Of a stretch of 53,831 bases of DNA, positions 15,574 through 24,591 are shown one piece after another. The stretch covers positions 1 through 53,831 of the forward strand of contig JANOAR010000192.1 in assembly GCA_031411235.1 (NCBI GenBank). The letters are read 5' to 3'. This stretch comes from JANOAR01 sp031411235. Lineage in GTDB: Bacteria > Verrucomicrobiota > Verrucomicrobiia > Verrucomicrobiales > Verrucomicrobiaceae. The translations under genes and the position numbers were made by a program. The notes beneath the pieces were generated by a model. It searched no databases. It saw nothing but the letters and a program-made list of their open reading frames with translations, and was not told the DNA's origin. Position 1 is the stretch's first letter; each line of letters begins with the position of its first letter.

Positions 15574-18441
15574 ATGGCCAAACGACTCTTCCTTCTCGAC
15601 GGCATGGCGCTGCTTTATCGCGCTCACTTCGCCTTCATGCGCAACCCCATCCTCACCAGCGATGGCGTCAATACTTCCGCGTTGTTCGGCTTTGCCAATA
15701 CCCTGCTCGACCTGCGCAATAACCAGCAGCCGACGCACCTCGCCGTCGCGCTCGACACCTCGGCACCGACGCCGAGGCATACGATTTTTCCCGCCTACAA
15801 GGCCCAGCGCGAGGCTATGCCCGAAGACCTTGCTGCCGCCATCCCGGCGATGAAACGGCTGTGCGCGGCGATGCGCATTCCCTTGCTGATCAAAGATGGT
15901 TTCGAGGCCGATGACATCATCGGCACGCTGGCAAAAAGAGCCGAGAGCGATGGCTTCGATACCTGGATGGTCACGCCAGATAAGGACTTCGGACAACTCG
16001 TCAGCGACCATATCTGGATGTATAAACCGGGGCGCGCAGGCAGCGAGGTAGAGATACTCGGTGTGCCCGAAATCCTAGCCAAATGGGGCATCGAGCGCGT
16101 CGATCAAGTCATCGACGTGCAGGGGCTCATGGGCGATACCGCTGACAATGTGCCGGGTGTTCCCGGTGTCGGTGAGAAGACGGCCACGGCGCTCATCCAA
16201 GCTCACGGCAGTGTGGAAAACGTCATCGCCAACGCGGCCTCGCTGAAGGGCAAGCTCGCGGAGAAGATGCAGCAATTCGCCGAGCAGGCGCTGCTCTCGA
16301 AGCATCTCGTGACGATCATCACCGACGTGCCCATCGACACGGTGATTGACGATCTCATTCTCCAATCCTTCGACGATGATGCGCTGAAAGCCTTACTCGT
16401 GGAGTTCGAGTTTAATGGCCTCGGCAAACGTTTGTATGGCAGTGACTTCGTCGCGGGTCGCAGCCGCGCTCGCGATAATGCTGCTGCCGCCCAAGCCAAG
16501 CCCAGCGCGGCAAAAAAGGCCAAGTCCGCGAGTGAGGATGATCTCTTCGGCCCCGCTGATCCGCCACCCATTGCTGTCGTGGAGCCCACGGCTTCGAGCC
16601 TCAAAACCATTGCCACTACCGAGCACGATTATGCACTTATCAGCACATCTGAGCAACGCGCTGAACTCATCGCACAACTCACCCTCACCAAGCGCTTTTG
16701 CTTAGACCTAGAGACCACGGCGCTTGATCCACGCACGGCTCGCATCGTCGGCATCGCTTTCTCGAAGGCGGCGCATGAAGGCTGCTTCGTTGCCTTTCCG
16801 AATGAACCGCACGCCGCGCGTGCGGTGCTCGATGAGCTGCGCCCGTTGCTTACCCAGCCGGGTATTGAGAAGGTGGGGCACAATTTAAAATTCGACCTCG
16901 CGGTGCTGCTCGCCCACGGCGTGGAAGTCAGCGGCCCCTTCCTCGATACCATGCTCGCTCACGCGCTGCTGGAGCCCGAGCAACGCCACGGCATGGACTA
17001 CCTCGCCGAGACCTACCTCGGCTACACGCCCGTGCCCATCACCGCGCTCATCGGCGATAAAACGAACGCGAAGGACAACAACAGCGGCCAGCTCAGTATG
17101 GACATGGTCGCGGCGACGGACATCGACAGCGTCAAGGAATACGCCGCTGAGGATGCCGACATCACCTGGCAACTCGCCGACCTGCTGCTGCCGCAGCTCG
17201 ATGCCAAAGGCCAGGACAGCGTCTTCTACGACATTGAGGCACCGCTGCTGCCCGTGCTCGTGCAAATGGAAGCGCATGGTGTCGCCATCGACGTGCAGGC
17301 ATTGCGCGAGTTTGGCGTGCAGCTTGAGAAGCGTGCGGCCCAATTGCACACGCAGATTCATGGCTATGTCGATGTGCCGTTTAACCTCAACAGCCCCAAA
17401 CAACTGGGCGAGATTCTGTTCGAGAAATTGAAGCTCGCCGACAAACCAAAGAAGACCGCCACGGGCCAGTACCAGACCAATGAACAAGTGCTGCAAACAC
17501 TGCACGGCACGCACCCGATTATCGCCGATATCCTCGACTACCGCGAAGTCACCAAGCTGAAGAGCACATACGTGGATGCCTTGCCAGAGGCTGTCTCCAG
17601 CGTCTCGGGCCGCGTCCATACGACGCTGCATCAGCTCATGACGAGCACGGGTCGCATCGCCAGCAGTGCCCCCAATTTGCAGAACATCCCGGTGCGCAGC
17701 GACTATGGGAAAGAGATTCGCAAAGCCTTCATCCCTGGCTTGCCTGGGCATGTTTTGATCAGCGCTGATTACTCGCAAATCGAGCTACGTGTGATGGCTT
17801 CCATCTCTGGCGATGCGGCGATGATTGAAGCCTTCCATCAAGGCCACGACATCCATCTTGCCACCGCCGCGAAGGTCTATGGCGTGGCGTTAGACGATGT
17901 GCTGCCCGAGATGCGCCGCACCGCGAAGATGGTGAATTTCGGCATCATCTATGGCATCAGCGCTTTTGGCTTGAGCCAGCGCCTCGGCATCCCGCGTGGT
18001 GAAAGCGCGAAGTTGATCGAGAGTTACTTCGCACAGTTTCCAGGGATCAAGAGCTACCTCGACAACGTCATCGCTCAGGCGAAAACCAGCGGCTATGTGC
18101 AGACGCTGACGGGCCGTCGGCTCTACTTGCGCGACATCAACAGCAGCAATGCCACGGTGCGTGGTGCCGCCGAGCGCATCGCCATGAACATGCCCATCCA
18201 AGGCACCGCTGCCGACATGATCAAGCTAGCGATGGTGCGTGTGGATGCTGCGCTGCGCCAAGGTAGCTTCCGCACCAAGATGATCCTGCAAGTGCATGAC
18301 GAACTGCTCTTTGAAGTCCCTGAGGATGAGGTGGCAACCGTGCGCTCGCTGATCATCGACGCGATGAAAAACGCGCTACCGCTGCGTGTGCCTGTGCTGG
18401 TGGATGCGGGTGTGGGGATGAATTGGCTGGAGGCGCATTGA
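15574..18441 (+). CDS. polA: DNA polymerase I
   Basis: A 955-residue three-domain repair and Okazaki-maturation polymerase. Residues 1-300 are the 5' nuclease (LFLLDGMALLYRAHF, VTPDKDFGQLV, GVPGVGEKTA). Residues around 370-560 are the 3'-5' exonuclease with an intact D378-x-E380 (LDLETTALDP), so proofreading is probably active. The polymerase domain has motif A with D732 (DYSQIELRV), the O helix RRTAKMVNFGIIYG and motif C with D909 (QVHDE). An Ala/Lys-rich linker near 300-340 separates nuclease and exonuclease. The ATG at 15574 gives the standard N-terminus. The 3' end abuts a very long inverted repeat. Confidence 0.97.
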   Translation: MAKRLFLLDGMALLYRAHFAFMRNPILTSDGVNTSALFGFANTLLDLRNNQQPTHLAVALDTSAPTPRHTIFPAYKAQREAMPEDLAAAIPAMKRLCAAMRIPLLIKDGFEADDIIGTLAKRAESDGFDTWMVTPDKDFGQLVSDHIWMYKPGRAGSEVEILGVPEILAKWGIERVDQVIDVQGLMGDTADNVPGVPGVGEKTATALIQAHGSVENVIANAASLKGKLAEKMQQFAEQALLSKHLVTIITDVPIDTVIDDLILQSFDDDALKALLVEFEFNGLGKRLYGSDFVAGRSRARDNAAAAQAKPSAAKKAKSASEDDLFGPADPPPIAVVEPTASSLKTIATTEHDYALISTSEQRAELIAQLTLTKRFCLDLETTALDPRTARIVGIAFSKAAHEGCFVAFPNEPHAARAVLDELRPLLTQPGIEKVGHNLKFDLAVLLAHGVEVSGPFLDTMLAHALLEPEQRHGMDYLAETYLGYTPVPITALIGDKTNAKDNNSGQLSMDMVAATDIDSVKEYAAEDADITWQLADLLLPQLDAKGQDSVFYDIEAPLLPVLVQMEAHGVAIDVQALREFGVQLEKRAAQLHTQIHGYVDVPFNLNSPKQLGEILFEKLKLADKPKKTATGQYQTNEQVLQTLHGTHPIIADILDYREVTKLKSTYVDALPEAVSSVSGRVHTTLHQLMTSTGRIASSAPNLQNIPVRSDYGKEIRKAFIPGLPGHVLISADYSQIELRVMASISGDAAMIEAFHQGHDIHLATAAKVYGVALDDVLPEMRRTAKMVNFGIIYGISAFGLSQRLGIPRGESAKLIESYFAQFPGIKSYLDNVIAQAKTSGYVQTLTGRRLYLRDINSSNATVRGAAERIAMNMPIQGTAADMIKLAMVRVDAALRQGSFRTKMILQVHDELLFEVPEDEVATVRSLIIDAMKNALPLRVPVLVDAGVGMNWLEAH

Positions 18442-18445
18442 GCGT

Positions 18446-18585
18446 GGGAGGAGGAATAAGGAATAAGGGACAAGGAATAAGGGGAGTGGCTTCGCACTTG
18501 AATTCAAAACCACAGCCCAACCACGAAGAGCACACCCGAAGGCACTCCCCTTATTCCTTGTCCCTTATTCCTTATTCCTCCCCCC
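18446..18585. repeat. 43-bp-arm inverted repeat filling the polA/oxygenase intergenic space
   Basis: The left arm at 18446-18488 (purine-rich, built on repeated GGAATAAG units) matches the right arm at 18543-18585 with one mismatch, and partial pairing (CTTCG) continues inward. The loop is about 54 nt. The two flanking genes converge and almost the whole intergenic space is this structure, so it may act as a bidirectional terminator. There is no U-tract of the standard kind. Confidence 0.85.
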
Positions 18586-18588
18586 CGC

Positions 18589-20436
18589 CTAGCGCTCAGG
18601 CTTGGCTGAGACGCCTTCGACTTTGGGGCGTCGGGCGCAGATGGCGGGGAGGGTGAGATCCATGCGCCAGATGGAGGCGAGGATGAGCACGATGCTAGCG
18701 ACGAGCCACCACCAGGCGTGGGCATCGGGCGAGGCGAGGGCGTGCATGATGTCGTCGTAGTGCCTGAGGGCCGTGCAACAGGCCACGACGCCTGCGACGG
18801 CGGAGAGCATCATCAGCGTCATGGGCCAGGCGATGCCCGCGAGGACTTGTCGCCGCCAGGCCTGGAGTTGGTCGCTGAATTCATCGCTGGCACCGTGCCG
18901 CAGTTCCCAGGTGGTGTCGTCCTTGGGGATGTAGAAGGGTTCGCGTCGGTACTCGTCGCGCCAGCTTGAGATGAGTTCATCAGAGGCACGGCTGAAGAGA
19001 TCGCCAAAGATGCGGCTCGAGAGCGGCGACGCTCCGAGCACGTCGGAGTAGTAGCGGTAGTAGAGGCGGATGATGTGATGAAAAACGAAGCGCAGGCTTC
19101 GCCCGAACGGGCTCTTTAAGCGGGCGTTGTTTTCATCGCTGAGCAAGTCGGCCACGTTGTTGGGGAGCAGGTCGGCGATGAGGACGATGGGGACGTATTT
19201 ATTCAGGCTGCAAATCTTCGGCAGGTAGTCGGCGAGGAATCCCATGACGGCTTCGGTGAGGGCGACGCCGTCGGGTGATTTGCCGCTTTGGCGCTTGAGG
19301 ATGGTGTCGAAGAGTCGCTCGGCTTCATCCCATTTATCCGTCATCAAGTCATCGCGCAGGCCCATGATGTGGCCGACGACGCGCCAGAGGTGGAGGAAGG
19401 CTTCTTTGTGTTCGAGGTTCAGTTTGCAGCCCCAGTCGCTGAGGCCTTTGGGGATGCTGTAACCAAAGGTAAGCAGGGTGTAGGCGAGGTCTTCTTGGTT
19501 GATGGGGACGCCGAGGCGAGGGCTGTCCCAGGGCTTGGTTTCGTTGGCCGACTGGTGGAAGGGGCAGCCAGCGGCGGCAGCCTGTTTGGACTCCTCGCTG
19601 GGGGGGCGCACCTGGGCGATTTTGTCGGGGTTCTGAAGCATGAAGCGCATCGAGGAGTGCAGCAGGCGCACTTTTTTTGCCTGGATGTAGCCGACACCCC
19701 AGAGGTAGCCACGGGGTTTGATGGCGGATAACTCGCGCTGGTTGCGCACGGCTTCGAGCACTTGCTCCACGGGCAGCACGGGGGCTTCTCCTTTGTTGCT
19801 GCGGACGAGGGATTTGCGGGTTTTGCCTTGGTCGCCCTCGGGCACCCTTTGGATTTTCCACTGGCCGTCTTTGTCGAGTTCCTGCAACGCAGCGACCATG
19901 ATTTCATCCTCATCATGGGTCACGTCGTTGACGACTTCGAGCCCGCCGGGTTGCATGACGGCCTCTAGCATGATGCCTGTCTCGAAGATGCGCTGGTAGA
20001 TGTAGCGGCCCTTGAGTTTGCCTGTTTGGTAAAGGGCGGGGATGCCGTTTTTGATGAGGTAACAGGCGGGCAAGCTGGCGGCATAGAGCGCCCCGAGCAT
20101 GGCGAGGGAGTTCTTTTCCCACAGGGTTCCAGCGAGCTTGAGCTGGGCAGGATCGACCCAGCTCGGCGCGGGCAGGGGGTCATACCAGTTACGCTCCTCC
20201 GCAGGATAAACGGCGAGTTCGGTGGCCAAGTGGCTATCGTGGATGAGCAGCAGTTCAGGGTTGGCCTCCAGTACGTCGGCGAGATCCACGAGGTGGTTGT
20301 AGCCGAGTCGCCCACCCTCTGAGGCGGGCCGTTGCATAATGACTTTGGCCGCCAAGGCATCGCCTTCAGGGTCGCCCTGTTGGCGTGCGGCATCGAGACT
20401 AGAATCAGACCAAGGATCGGGAGGTGTTGTCTTCAT
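18589..20436 (-). CDS. MpaB/Lcp-like (DUF2236) oxygenase-domain protein with C-terminal membrane segments
   Basis: A 615-residue protein of the MpaB/rubber-oxygenase (DUF2236) superfamily, whose studied members are heme-dependent oxygenases. The family core is readable: VRLLHSSMRFML (the conserved His is a heme-ligand candidate), GVPINQEDLAYTLLTFGYSIPKGL, and a long helical domain after it. Residues near 540-600 contain two hydrophobic segments (GIAWPMTLMMLSAVAGVVAC and WWWLVASIVLILASIW), so it is probably membrane-anchored. The substrate is unknown. The start at 20436 (MKTTPPDPWSD) skips 14 upstream residues. The leader is CU-rich with no Shine-Dalgarno sequence. Confidence 0.8.
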   Translation of the reverse strand: MKTTPPDPWSDSSLDAARQQGDPEGDALAAKVIMQRPASEGGRLGYNHLVDLADVLEANPELLLIHDSHLATELAVYPAEERNWYDPLPAPSWVDPAQLKLAGTLWEKNSLAMLGALYAASLPACYLIKNGIPALYQTGKLKGRYIYQRIFETGIMLEAVMQPGGLEVVNDVTHDEDEIMVAALQELDKDGQWKIQRVPEGDQGKTRKSLVRSNKGEAPVLPVEQVLEAVRNQRELSAIKPRGYLWGVGYIQAKKVRLLHSSMRFMLQNPDKIAQVRPPSEESKQAAAAGCPFHQSANETKPWDSPRLGVPINQEDLAYTLLTFGYSIPKGLSDWGCKLNLEHKEAFLHLWRVVGHIMGLRDDLMTDKWDEAERLFDTILKRQSGKSPDGVALTEAVMGFLADYLPKICSLNKYVPIVLIADLLPNNVADLLSDENNARLKSPFGRSLRFVFHHIIRLYYRYYSDVLGASPLSSRIFGDLFSRASDELISSWRDEYRREPFYIPKDDTTWELRHGASDEFSDQLQAWRRQVLAGIAWPMTLMMLSAVAGVVACCTALRHYDDIMHALASPDAHAWWWLVASIVLILASIWRMDLTLPAICARRPKVEGVSAKPER

Positions 20437-20592
20437 AAGGGAGAATGAGGCTGAGTAGGAAGCACAGGTATAAGGCAAAACGCGGGTGAGAGTAAACCTC
20501 AGAAAATAAAGGAGTGAGTTACCTCAAAAAGAAACATTCACCCTCGATTCACGCGAGCCTATGCCGATTCGAACCATTCCCCTTTCTTTCTC

Positions 20593-20901
20593 TCATGGCC
20601 AGCTACCTGGGGGACAAGGAAAGTAAGCTGACGGCCCGATGAAATAATAGGCAATATTAGCTAATGCCGCGACAATGCTTGAACCAAAAATTGCAAACCC
20701 TACGGTCAATAGCATATGTTCGAGATAGCTTTGATATCCAAGTCTATATCTCGGTATCGCAGAGATGTAAAAAAGTAAAGACAAGGCGCTTATCGTGCTA
20801 ATCAGCGCGAGGCTGCTTCGGGTCAGGCAGACGGCGCTCAAGATGACACCACCAATAAACGAAATCACTGCTCGACGGTCTTCTATGATCTTGGCTTTCA
20901 T
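20593..20901 (-). CDS. Small hypothetical membrane protein
   Basis: A 102-residue protein of unknown function with three likely transmembrane helices: VISFIGGVILSAVCL, ALISTISALSLLFYIS and LLTVGFAIFGSSIVAALANI. No family is recognised. Base composition is lower in GC than its neighbours. An AGGAGG Shine-Dalgarno sequence lies 12 bases before the ATG, unlike the SD-less core genes, so it may be a recent arrival. The segment 20902-21093 next to it shows no gene, only a stretch open in the SDR orientation that ends in stop codons. Confidence 0.5.
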   Translation of the reverse strand: MKAKIIEDRRAVISFIGGVILSAVCLTRSSLALISTISALSLLFYISAIPRYRLGYQSYLEHMLLTVGFAIFGSSIVAALANIAYYFIGPSAYFPCPPGSWP

Positions 20902-21093
20902 TGCGATAAGAGGCCTCCTAAGGAAAATGGGTTATCATTGGTTTTCGTTTCATGACTACGTTTTAGGTCTGCAGGTAGGCCACCACTTCAAGCAGCATTT
21001 TTATACGGCTTGCGCAACTCTTGCTCCATATTCGCTAAGCTCTTCGTCTGTAATCTCTCTGTTCCGCCAGCCATTTTTGCGACGAAGTATTCA

Positions 21094-21924
21094 TCACAGC
21101 TGCGCCTTCAACTTCTGCGCGATGGTTTGGAAAAAGGCGTGGCCTCCGGTGGCGTGGATGAGGGCTTCATACAGGCGTGGGAAGGCTTGCTGGATCATGA
21201 GCAGAGGGCGCATGGGCAGGGAGTTGACGATGACTTCCGGGGCGTCGCTGGCGATGACGTTGAGCAGGGCTTTGGCCACGGCTTGCGGGGTGGAGGTGCC
21301 GAAGGTGGCAGGGGCCACGCAGCCTGTCTGCTCGCGCAGGCGCTTGTAGATGCCGGCCTCGACGAAGCCGGGGCACAGCACGTTGGCGCTGACGCCGGTG
21401 CCCTTGTAACTGGCACGCAGGGAGGAGGTGAAGGCGATGAGCCCGGCCTTGCTGGCGGCGTAGGGCTCCTGGCAGGCGGGCGGGGTGCGGCCTGCGAGTG
21501 AGGCCATGTTGATGATGCGGCCTCGCTTTTGCGCGAGCATGGCGGGTAAAAAGCGCTGGGTGAGGCGCATGGCGGCGATCAGGTTGACCTGCATGACGTC
21601 GAGCATCTGCTGCTCGCTGAGTTCATGCAGCAGGGAGGTGTATTCGATGCCTGCGTTGTTGATGAGGATGTCGATGCCGCCCAGGACGCTCATGGCAGTG
21701 TCCACCGTCGCGATGATGCCTGCATCGGTGCGTAGGTCGGCGATGAGATCGTGCGCCTCGGCTCCCAGGACGCGTGCGGATTCACAGGCCTCGGCTAGGC
21801 TGAAACCCGGCGAGGCAACAAGCAACATACGGGGTCGAAAAGGCGCGAGCGCGGCGACGAGATAGGTGCCGAGTCCACCTGGGGCTCCGGTGAGGACGAT
21901 GCGTGTGGTGGTGTCGATGGTCAT
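21094..21924 (-). CDS. Short-chain dehydrogenase/reductase
   Basis: A 276-residue NAD(P)-dependent SDR. The Rossmann glycine motif TGAPGGLGTYL is near residue 10, NNAG is near 88, the catalytic Ser lies in INMASLAG, and YAASK holds the Tyr and Lys. The C-terminal third (QAFPRLYEALIHATGG) is hydrophobic, as in SDRs acting on lipid-like substrates. It is divergent from plsY, with about 130 bp between the starts. The ATG at 21924 was chosen because the upstream 34 codons are not SDR-like. The substrate cannot be inferred. Confidence 0.88.
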   Translation of the reverse strand: MTIDTTTRIVLTGAPGGLGTYLVAALAPFRPRMLLVASPGFSLAEACESARVLGAEAHDLIADLRTDAGIIATVDTAMSVLGGIDILINNAGIEYTSLLHELSEQQMLDVMQVNLIAAMRLTQRFLPAMLAQKRGRIINMASLAGRTPPACQEPYAASKAGLIAFTSSLRASYKGTGVSANVLCPGFVEAGIYKRLREQTGCVAPATFGTSTPQAVAKALLNVIASDAPEVIVNSLPMRPLLMIQQAFPRLYEALIHATGGHAFFQTIAQKLKAQL

Positions 21925-22055
21925 AGAGCTAGTGAGGTGACGTGGGATGGAAGGGTGGTGTGCTGGCCTTTTAATCAAGGGGAAACACGAGAGGTGAAGA
22001 AGAATGCGTGGGAATTTATGGCGCATGGCGTGCGAGTCGCCATAGGTAGCGCCTT

Positions 22056-22733
22056 ATGACTTGGCTCCTGCCTTCCACCCTCCTCACGCTCGCGGGTTAC
22101 GTCTGCGGGGCGACTCCGTTTGGCTACATCGCGGCGAAGACACTGCGCGGTATCGACATCCGCGAGCATGGCAGCCGCAACATCGGTGCGACGAATGTGA
22201 TCCGTGTGTGTGGCAAGGCGATCGGTGTTCCGGTGTTTATCCTGGATGTCTTCAAAGGCTGGCTGCCCGCGTGGTATGCGCAGCATTGGCTGGGCGAGCA
22301 GGGGGCTGGGGCGACGACGATCACGCTGGTGGGCATCCTAGCGGGGGTCGCGGCGGTGCTGGGGCACAACTTTACTTTTTGGCTAAAGGGGCAGGGTGGC
22401 AAAGGCATCGCGACCTCGTCGGGGGCTCTGCTCGGCACGGCTCCAGCGGCGGTAGCTGTGGCGCTGGTGGTGTGGCTGGTGCTGCTGAAAACGACTCGTT
22501 ATGTGTCCGTCGCCAGCATGGGCGCGGGCGTCGCGGTGCCTGTGGCGATGGCGGTGCTGATGGCACGCAGCGGCGAGTGGAATGGCCTGCTGCTGGGCTT
22601 TGGTGTTGTGCTCGCCACGCTCGCTATCGTGCGGCACAAGGCCAACATCCAGCGTCTGCTCGCGGGTACCGAGAACCGCGTGGGCGCGAAGCCGCCTGTC
22701 GCTACAACTTCTACTGCTAGTCCTGAACTATGA
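22056..22733 (+). CDS. plsY: Acyl-phosphate glycerol-3-phosphate acyltransferase PlsY
   Basis: A 225-residue inner-membrane enzyme that transfers an acyl group from acyl-phosphate to glycerol-3-phosphate, the first step in phospholipid synthesis. It has five or so membrane helices and the three PlsY loops: GSRNIGATNVIRV, GHNFTFWLKGQGGKGIATS and a distal KTTRYVSVASMG. The stop overlaps the gpsA start by 4 bp (ATGA), so the enzyme is coupled to the supplier of its substrate. Confidence 0.96.
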   Translation: MTWLLPSTLLTLAGYVCGATPFGYIAAKTLRGIDIREHGSRNIGATNVIRVCGKAIGVPVFILDVFKGWLPAWYAQHWLGEQGAGATTITLVGILAGVAAVLGHNFTFWLKGQGGKGIATSSGALLGTAPAAVAVALVVWLVLLKTTRYVSVASMGAGVAVPVAMAVLMARSGEWNGLLLGFGVVLATLAIVRHKANIQRLLAGTENRVGAKPPVATTSTASPEL

Positions 22734-23731
22734 TTGAGTCCGCTATTGTCATTGGGGCAGGCAGTTGGGGCACGGCGCTCGCGGCGACGCTCGCCGAGCG
22801 TGGATTGCAGGTGCAGTTCTGGGGTCGCGATGCTGCGCTGATGGCCAGCACAGCGGCTACGCGATGCAACGAGCGCTACCTGCCCCATCTGGTGCTGCCA
22901 CAGAGCATCGGCATCACGAGCGATCTCGGTGCCCTGGAGCCCGCCGATCTGCTGCTATTTGTCGTGCCCTCGAAGGGCATGGCCGAAGTCGCTCGCGAAG
23001 TCGCCGCTGCGGGCCTGGGCAAACACACACGCGTCGTTTTATCCTGCACCAAGGGCATCGAAGTCGGCACGGGGCGGCGCATGAGCGAGGTGCTGGCCGA
23101 GGAGTTTCCAACGGCTGGCCTGGCTGTTTTATCAGGGCCGAATCACGCGGAAGAAGTGGCCCAGCACATGGCCACAGCAGCGGTGGTGGCCTCGGCAGAT
23201 CGCGAGGTGGTGCTGGACTTGCAGCGCTGTTTCACCCTGCCGTGGTTTCGCTGCTACACGACGGATGACATCGTCGGCGTCGAGTGGGCTGGCGCGATGA
23301 AGAACCCGTATGCCATCGCTGCGGGCATCGCCCAGGGTTTGAAACTCGGCGACAATGCCAATGCGGCGCTCGTCACCCGTGCGCTAGCCGAGATGCTGCG
23401 CTTCGGCATGGCCGAGGGCGGACGCGCCGAGACCTTCTACGGCCTCAGTGGCATCGGCGACCTCATCGCCACCTGCTTCTCCGAGCACAGTCGGAATCAC
23501 CGCCTCGGCCTCGCGCTCGCCCAGGGCCAGAGTTTAGCCGAGCTCACGGCAAGCACGCGCATGGTCGCCGAGGGTGTGCCGAACACCCTGAGCCTGCACC
23601 AGTGCGCCCGAGCGAAGGGCGTGCGCACGCCCATTCTCGACGCCGTCCACGCCATCCTCTATGAGGCGAAGCCCCCGCTGCTCGCGCTGCGCGAACTGCT
23701 GGCTCGCGACCCAAGGTCGGAGGTGGAGTAA
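22730..23731 (+). CDS. gpsA: Glycerol-3-phosphate dehydrogenase [NAD(P)+]
   Basis: A 333-residue cytosolic enzyme reducing dihydroxyacetone phosphate to sn-glycerol-3-phosphate. The N-terminal GAGSWGTALAATLAERG binds NAD(P). FVVPSKGMAEVA, VVLSCTKGIE, SGPNHAEEVA, GAMKNPYAIAAGIAQGL (catalytic Lys) and GLSGIGDLIATC follow in family order. It overlaps plsY, and the two form a clear glycerolipid operon. A secreted-protease-like gene follows after 20 bp. Confidence 0.97.
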   Translation: MIESAIVIGAGSWGTALAATLAERGLQVQFWGRDAALMASTAATRCNERYLPHLVLPQSIGITSDLGALEPADLLLFVVPSKGMAEVAREVAAAGLGKHTRVVLSCTKGIEVGTGRRMSEVLAEEFPTAGLAVLSGPNHAEEVAQHMATAAVVASADREVVLDLQRCFTLPWFRCYTTDDIVGVEWAGAMKNPYAIAAGIAQGLKLGDNANAALVTRALAEMLRFGMAEGGRAETFYGLSGIGDLIATCFSEHSRNHRLGLALAQGQSLAELTASTRMVAEGVPNTLSLHQCARAKGVRTPILDAVHAILYEAKPPLLALRELLARDPRSEVE

Positions 23732-23751
23732 GCCGAAGCCCGCAACCTGTT

Positions 23752-24486
23752 ATGCATAAATACATCGCGCTCCTCACCTTGCTGGCCACTGGCATTTCTG
23801 CTGCCCCAGCTCCTGCCTTGCCCACCGCCCACACCGCTCGCGTCATCGAAGGCTGGAACGTGCGCCTGGATCATCGCCTGCTCACGGGCAATGGCGCGGC
23901 GCTCGGTGAGCGTGCGGTGAAACTGCTCAACGCGCGGCTCGTCGCCATCACCATCGTCGTGCCCGAGCCAGCGCTGGCGAAGCTGCGTGCCGTCACGATT
24001 CAGTTGGATCTCGACTACGGCGACTTGCACTCGATGCAGTACCATCCCGGTGCGGCTTGGCTCAAAGACAACGGCTACGATGAAGCCCTCGTGAAGTGTG
24101 TCCACATCCCCGATGTGGAGCACTTTCTATCGCCCTTTGACAACCACCGTATGCCCTGGGCCGTGCTGCATGAACTGGCCCACGCTTATCATGATCAAGT
24201 GCTGGGCTTCGACGAGCCGCGCGTCGTCGCCGCATGGCAAAAATTTAGCGCCAGTGGCCGCTACAAGTCGGTGCGTACGAGCCCCGGTAGTCTGCGCGAG
24301 CACTATGGACTGACCAATGCCAAGGAGTTCTTCGCCGAGATGACCGAGAGCTACTTCGGCTCGAATGACTTCTACCCCTTCGTCGCTGGCGAACTGAAGG
24401 AAGTGGAGCCCGAGATCTTCGCTCTGATGCAAGACATCTGGGGCGCACTGCCGCAACGGAATCGAGCGGCGAAGGCAACCCAGTAA
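23752..24486 (+). CDS. Secreted zincin-type metallopeptidase-like protein
   Basis: A 244-residue protein with an N-terminal signal peptide (hydrophobic IALLTLLATGISAAPAPA). It has an HELAHAYHDQ zinc motif near residues 144-153 and a downstream NAKEFFAEMTESYF segment whose Glu is the likely third ligand, a gluzincin-like arrangement also seen in anthrax lethal factor-like domains. The protein is probably periplasmic or secreted. No specific family or substrate is recognised. It lies 20 bp after gpsA and may share the transcript, though function is unrelated. Confidence 0.7.
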   Translation: MHKYIALLTLLATGISAAPAPALPTAHTARVIEGWNVRLDHRLLTGNGAALGERAVKLLNARLVAITIVVPEPALAKLRAVTIQLDLDYGDLHSMQYHPGAAWLKDNGYDEALVKCVHIPDVEHFLSPFDNHRMPWAVLHELAHAYHDQVLGFDEPRVVAAWQKFSASGRYKSVRTSPGSLREHYGLTNAKEFFAEMTESYFGSNDFYPFVAGELKEVEPEIFALMQDIWGALPQRNRAAKATQ

Positions 24487-24591
24487 AACTGGCTAGCCGC
24501 GTTCATGCAGGAAGAGAAGCACTTATTTCAGCCCCGCCGCGCCCGCTCAATCGCTTGCTCCTAGGTGGCAGCGCTCCTAACATCGCCGCTC

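Noticed and set aside
20566..20580. GATTCGAACC, the reverse complement of a tRNA T-arm core
   Set aside because: The flanking bases cannot form the T-stem and no acceptor or anticodon stem is found at the right distance.
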